A stretch of DNA of 6,757 nt from Anaerolineae bacterium. Its GTDB lineage: Bacteria > Chloroflexota > Anaerolineae > Anaerolineales > E44-bin32. The notes under the pieces are model-generated. The model was given only the letters and a program-made list of their open reading frames with translations, had not been told where the DNA came from and ran no database searches. Location: positions 1 through 6,757 of the forward strand of contig JAUVOZ010000112.1 in the NCBI GenBank assembly GCA_030598885.1, in the 5' to 3' direction. The position numbers and the translations under genes are program-made. Each line of letters starts with the position of its first letter. The first letter of the stretch is position 1. Below are positions 4,485 through 6,757 of this stretch, in pieces.

Positions 4485-6757
4485 TGCAAATTCATTTCAT
4501 CCTCAACGAGGTACAAATTGAGATCGAGGTATCACCAGATACCACCTTGCTCTCTGTTTTACGAGATCAATTGGGTTTGTATGGTGTAAAACATGGTTGC
4601 GAAACCGGTGAGTGCGGCGCATGCACAGTCTTGCTCGACGGCGAACCGGTGAACTCATGCGTGATGTTGGCTCCCCAGGTAGATGGGCGGAAGGTGACGA
4701 CGATAGAAGCGCTTGGAGAACACCCCGACCAGGGTTGGCGACGGAGCGCTGGCCTTGATCCGATCCAGCAAGCCTTCGTGGAGACTGGCGCGATACAATG
4801 TGGATATTGCACACCAGCGATGATCTTGGTTGCCCGTGCCCTACTCGCCCGAGAACCAGATCCCTCTGAAGAACAAGTACGCCAGGCATTTTCTGGTGTG
4901 CTCTGCCGATGTACAGGTTACTTAAAGCCGGTACAGGCTGTGCTTCGGGCGGCTGCGGTAATGCGAGGTGAGGTTGTTGAGCCGATTGAGGGCCCGATCC
5001 CTGCCCCATCAGGACTGTTCCACGCAAGAGATGAGGAGCCCAGGGAAGGGGGTTTGACGCCTGGTAGTCCGGAGTTGCTCACCCGAACAAGCGTAATGCC
5101 GGATATTATAGTCGCGTCTCAAACCGAGCCTAGGCGTGTAGTCGGTCACCCGGAAGTGAAGGTAGATGCCATCAAATTAGTTCAGGGCAAGCCAGCTTTC
5201 ACGGCTGATATCGAGATGCGTGGCATGCTGGTGGCCAAGGTGCTCCACAGTCCACTCGCTCATGCTCGTATTAAGAATATTGACTGTTCCAAAGCCCGTG
5301 CGCTGCCCGGGGTTGCCGCGGTGCTCACCTGGGAGGATATACCCAGGGTAGTCTATTCAACCGCGGGTCAATCTGATCCAATTCCGGGACCTTTGGATTC
5401 GTTTTCCTTGGACTACAAAGTACGTTTCGTAGGAGATCGAGTAGCCTTTGTCGCCGCTGAGACTGAGAGTATTGCTGAGCAGGCGGTTGATTTGATTGAA
5501 GTGGATTATGAACCTTTGCCAGCGATCATTGACCTCGAAGAGGCGATGATCGGGGGCGCGCCGCAGATCCACGACGAACCTGAGTATGTGGATTTCGCCG
5601 AATCCGATCCGAAGAGGAACTTAGCAGCCCAGATCCGTATAGACATTGGCGATGTCGAAGGGGGCTTCGCTGAGGCGGATGTGATAATCGAGGGAACATA
5701 CCAGGTTCCCAAAGTGCAAATGGCTCACATTGAGCCACATGTTGTGGTTACCTACTGGGATGAAGACGACCGGCTGGTGATCAGAACCAGCACCCAAGTC
5801 CCCTTCCATGTCCGGCGACAGTTGGCGCCGGTTATCGGCTTGGCGCCGAAGCGCATCCGGGTTATCAAACCGCGTATTGGTGGAGGGTTCGGCGGTAAAC
5901 AGGAAGTGATGATCGAGGATGTAGCTGCCCACCTTACCATCGCCACTGGTCGACCGGTGCGCTTCGAGTATACCCGAGCGGAGGAATTCTTCGCCGCCCG
6001 TTCTCGCCATCCGATGCGCATTCGCCTAAGGACTGGGGTCAAGCGCGATGGCACGATCACCGCTAACGAGATGTATGCGCTCAGCGATACCGGAGCTTAT
6101 GGCTGCCATGCCCTGACGGTAACCGGAAACACGGGGCACAAGGCGATGGCGCTTTATGTGGGCGATGGTCCTTACCGTGAGGCGCCTAACATCCGCTTCT
6201 ACGCTGATATTGTTTACACCAACACTCCACCCAGCGGCGCTTACCGGGGATATGGCGTGCCACAGGGTTTCTGGGCGGTTGAACGTCATATGGAGGTGAT
6301 AACTCGCGAGTTGAGTTTAGACCCACTCGCTTTCCGGTTGCAGAATGCGTTGCGGGTGGGAGAAATCCATCCTTTCAGTGCCGCCTGGTCGGAAGGGCGT
6401 GAGCCACGCCCAGAGACGATAAATACCTGCGGGCTGGAGGATTGTGTGCGACAAGGGGCAGCAGCCATTGGATGGGCGGAAAAGTTTGGTAATCCCGATT
6501 GGCATCAAGTACCTGGGACGTCACACTTGCGGCGAGGGATTGGGGTTGCAATGGTGATGCACGGCACCGCCATCCCCTATCTCGACATGGGTGGTGCCAG
6601 TATCAAGATTAATGATGATGGCTCCTTCAACCTGCTCGTCGGCGCCACCGATCTGGGCACAGGCTCGGATACCGTCCTGGCGCAACAAGCGGCGGAGGTT
6701 CTGGGGGTGCCCTTGGAGGATATCGTCATTTACTCGTCGGACACTGACTTCACCCCC
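4484..6757 (+). CDS. xdhD: XdhD-like molybdenum hydroxylase: fused [2Fe-2S] and molybdopterin domains (3' end outside window)
   Basis: The frame is open from ATG 4484 to the right edge, giving 758 residues of a protein probably near 900-960 (E. coli XdhD is about 956). Residues 1-80 form a plant-type ferredoxin domain with C39, C44, C47 and C59; the second [2Fe-2S] motif has C106, C109, C141 and C143. A linker of about 60 residues (160-220), rich in Pro, Glu and Gly, joins the hammerhead domain (from GHPEVKVDAIKLVQGKPAF, 221-239) and the molybdopterin-binding domains. Seen there are Q438 in STQVPFH, GGGFGGKQE (466-474), AYRGYGVPQG (586-595) with R588 matching the substrate-binding Arg of xanthine dehydrogenase, and DLGTGSDTVLAQ near 721-732. 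The catalytic Glu near the C-terminus lies beyond the window. The enzyme should hydroxylate an N-heterocycle or aldehyde with water as oxygen source, passing electrons to YgfM. XdhD-type enzymes are assigned to the selenium-dependent group; this cannot be confirmed from sequence because the selenium is a labile cofactor ligand. Q473 stands where xanthine dehydrogenase has Glu802, so xanthine itself may not be the substrate. Confidence 0.92.
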   Translation, partial: MQIHFILNEVQIEIEVSPDTTLLSVLRDQLGLYGVKHGCETGECGACTVLLDGEPVNSCVMLAPQVDGRKVTTIEALGEHPDQGWRRSAGLDPIQQAFVETGAIQCGYCTPAMILVARALLAREPDPSEEQVRQAFSGVLCRCTGYLKPVQAVLRAAAVMRGEVVEPIEGPIPAPSGLFHARDEEPREGGLTPGSPELLTRTSVMPDIIVASQTEPRRVVGHPEVKVDAIKLVQGKPAFTADIEMRGMLVAKVLHSPLAHARIKNIDCSKARALPGVAAVLTWEDIPRVVYSTAGQSDPIPGPLDSFSLDYKVRFVGDRVAFVAAETESIAEQAVDLIEVDYEPLPAIIDLEEAMIGGAPQIHDEPEYVDFAESDPKRNLAAQIRIDIGDVEGGFAEADVIIEGTYQVPKVQMAHIEPHVVVTYWDEDDRLVIRTSTQVPFHVRRQLAPVIGLAPKRIRVIKPRIGGGFGGKQEVMIEDVAAHLTIATGRPVRFEYTRAEEFFAARSRHPMRIRLRTGVKRDGTITANEMYALSDTGAYGCHALTVTGNTGHKAMALYVGDGPYREAPNIRFYADIVYTNTPPSGAYRGYGVPQGFWAVERHMEVITRELSLDPLAFRLQNALRVGEIHPFSAAWSEGREPRPETINTCGLEDCVRQGAAAIGWAEKFGNPDWHQVPGTSHLRRGIGVAMVMHGTAIPYLDMGGASIKINDDGSFNLLVGATDLGTGSDTVLAQQAAEVLGVPLEDIVIYSSDTDFTP

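Noticed and set aside
4503..5027. A 174-codon minus-strand open frame.
   Set aside because: It lies wholly opposite the xdhD iron-sulfur region, whose cysteine motifs prove the plus-strand frame; the minus frame encodes nothing recognisable.
5621..6010. A 129-codon minus-strand open frame.
   Set aside because: It is a shadow of the molybdopterin domain of xdhD, where the plus-strand motifs are unmistakable.

Overview
The window is a compact, all plus-strand block of redox and purine-type catabolic genes. The order is: (1) the C-terminal 509 residues of a large dihydropyrimidine-dehydrogenase-like iron-sulfur flavoprotein, cut by the left edge; (2) a complete SsnA-type amidohydrolase; (3) a small hotdog-fold (PaaI-like) thioesterase; (4) a YgfM-like FAD subunit; (5) the first 758 residues of an XdhD-like molybdenum hydroxylase with a fused [2Fe-2S] domain, cut by the right edge. 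I see no tRNA, rRNA, CRISPR array, insertion sequence or convincing intrinsic terminator. No gap between genes exceeds 180 bases.

The set resembles the E. coli ygfK-ssnA-ygfM-xdhD neighbourhood and the related clusters that anaerobes use for purine or uric acid breakdown. Those clusters are linked to the selenium-dependent molybdenum hydroxylases. SsnA is a recognised marker of them, although its own substrate is not settled. In this layout YgfM (FAD) and XdhD (two [2Fe-2S] clusters plus molybdopterin) would form one hydroxylase. The large flavoprotein would reduce or oxidise a pyrimidine-like or purine-derived ring, and SsnA would remove an amino or halide-type group, or hydrolyse a ring, at a metal site. 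These roles come from family knowledge and gene context. The actual substrate cannot be read from the sequence.

Two things differ from the textbook layout. The first gene has the domain order of dihydropyrimidine dehydrogenase (NAD(P)H/FAD domain, then an FMN-barrel domain, then two [4Fe-4S] motifs) and stands where ygfK would be expected. A thioesterase-like gene sits between ssnA and ygfM. Control is probably split. A perfect 9-6-9 palindrome directly upstream of a consensus TATAAT box precedes ssnA. A separate 156-base gap precedes the thioesterase, after which thioesterase, ygfM and xdhD are tightly spaced: 27 bases, then a one-base stop/start overlap.

The host is probably an anaerobic or facultative bacterium with moderate GC content, judged from the oxygen-sensitive cofactor set. 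A Chloroflexota- or Firmicutes-like anaerobe would fit, but the sequence does not decide this. I regard the block as a variant of a known kind of cluster rather than a wholly new system. The thioesterase and the operator-like palindrome are the parts most worth following up.
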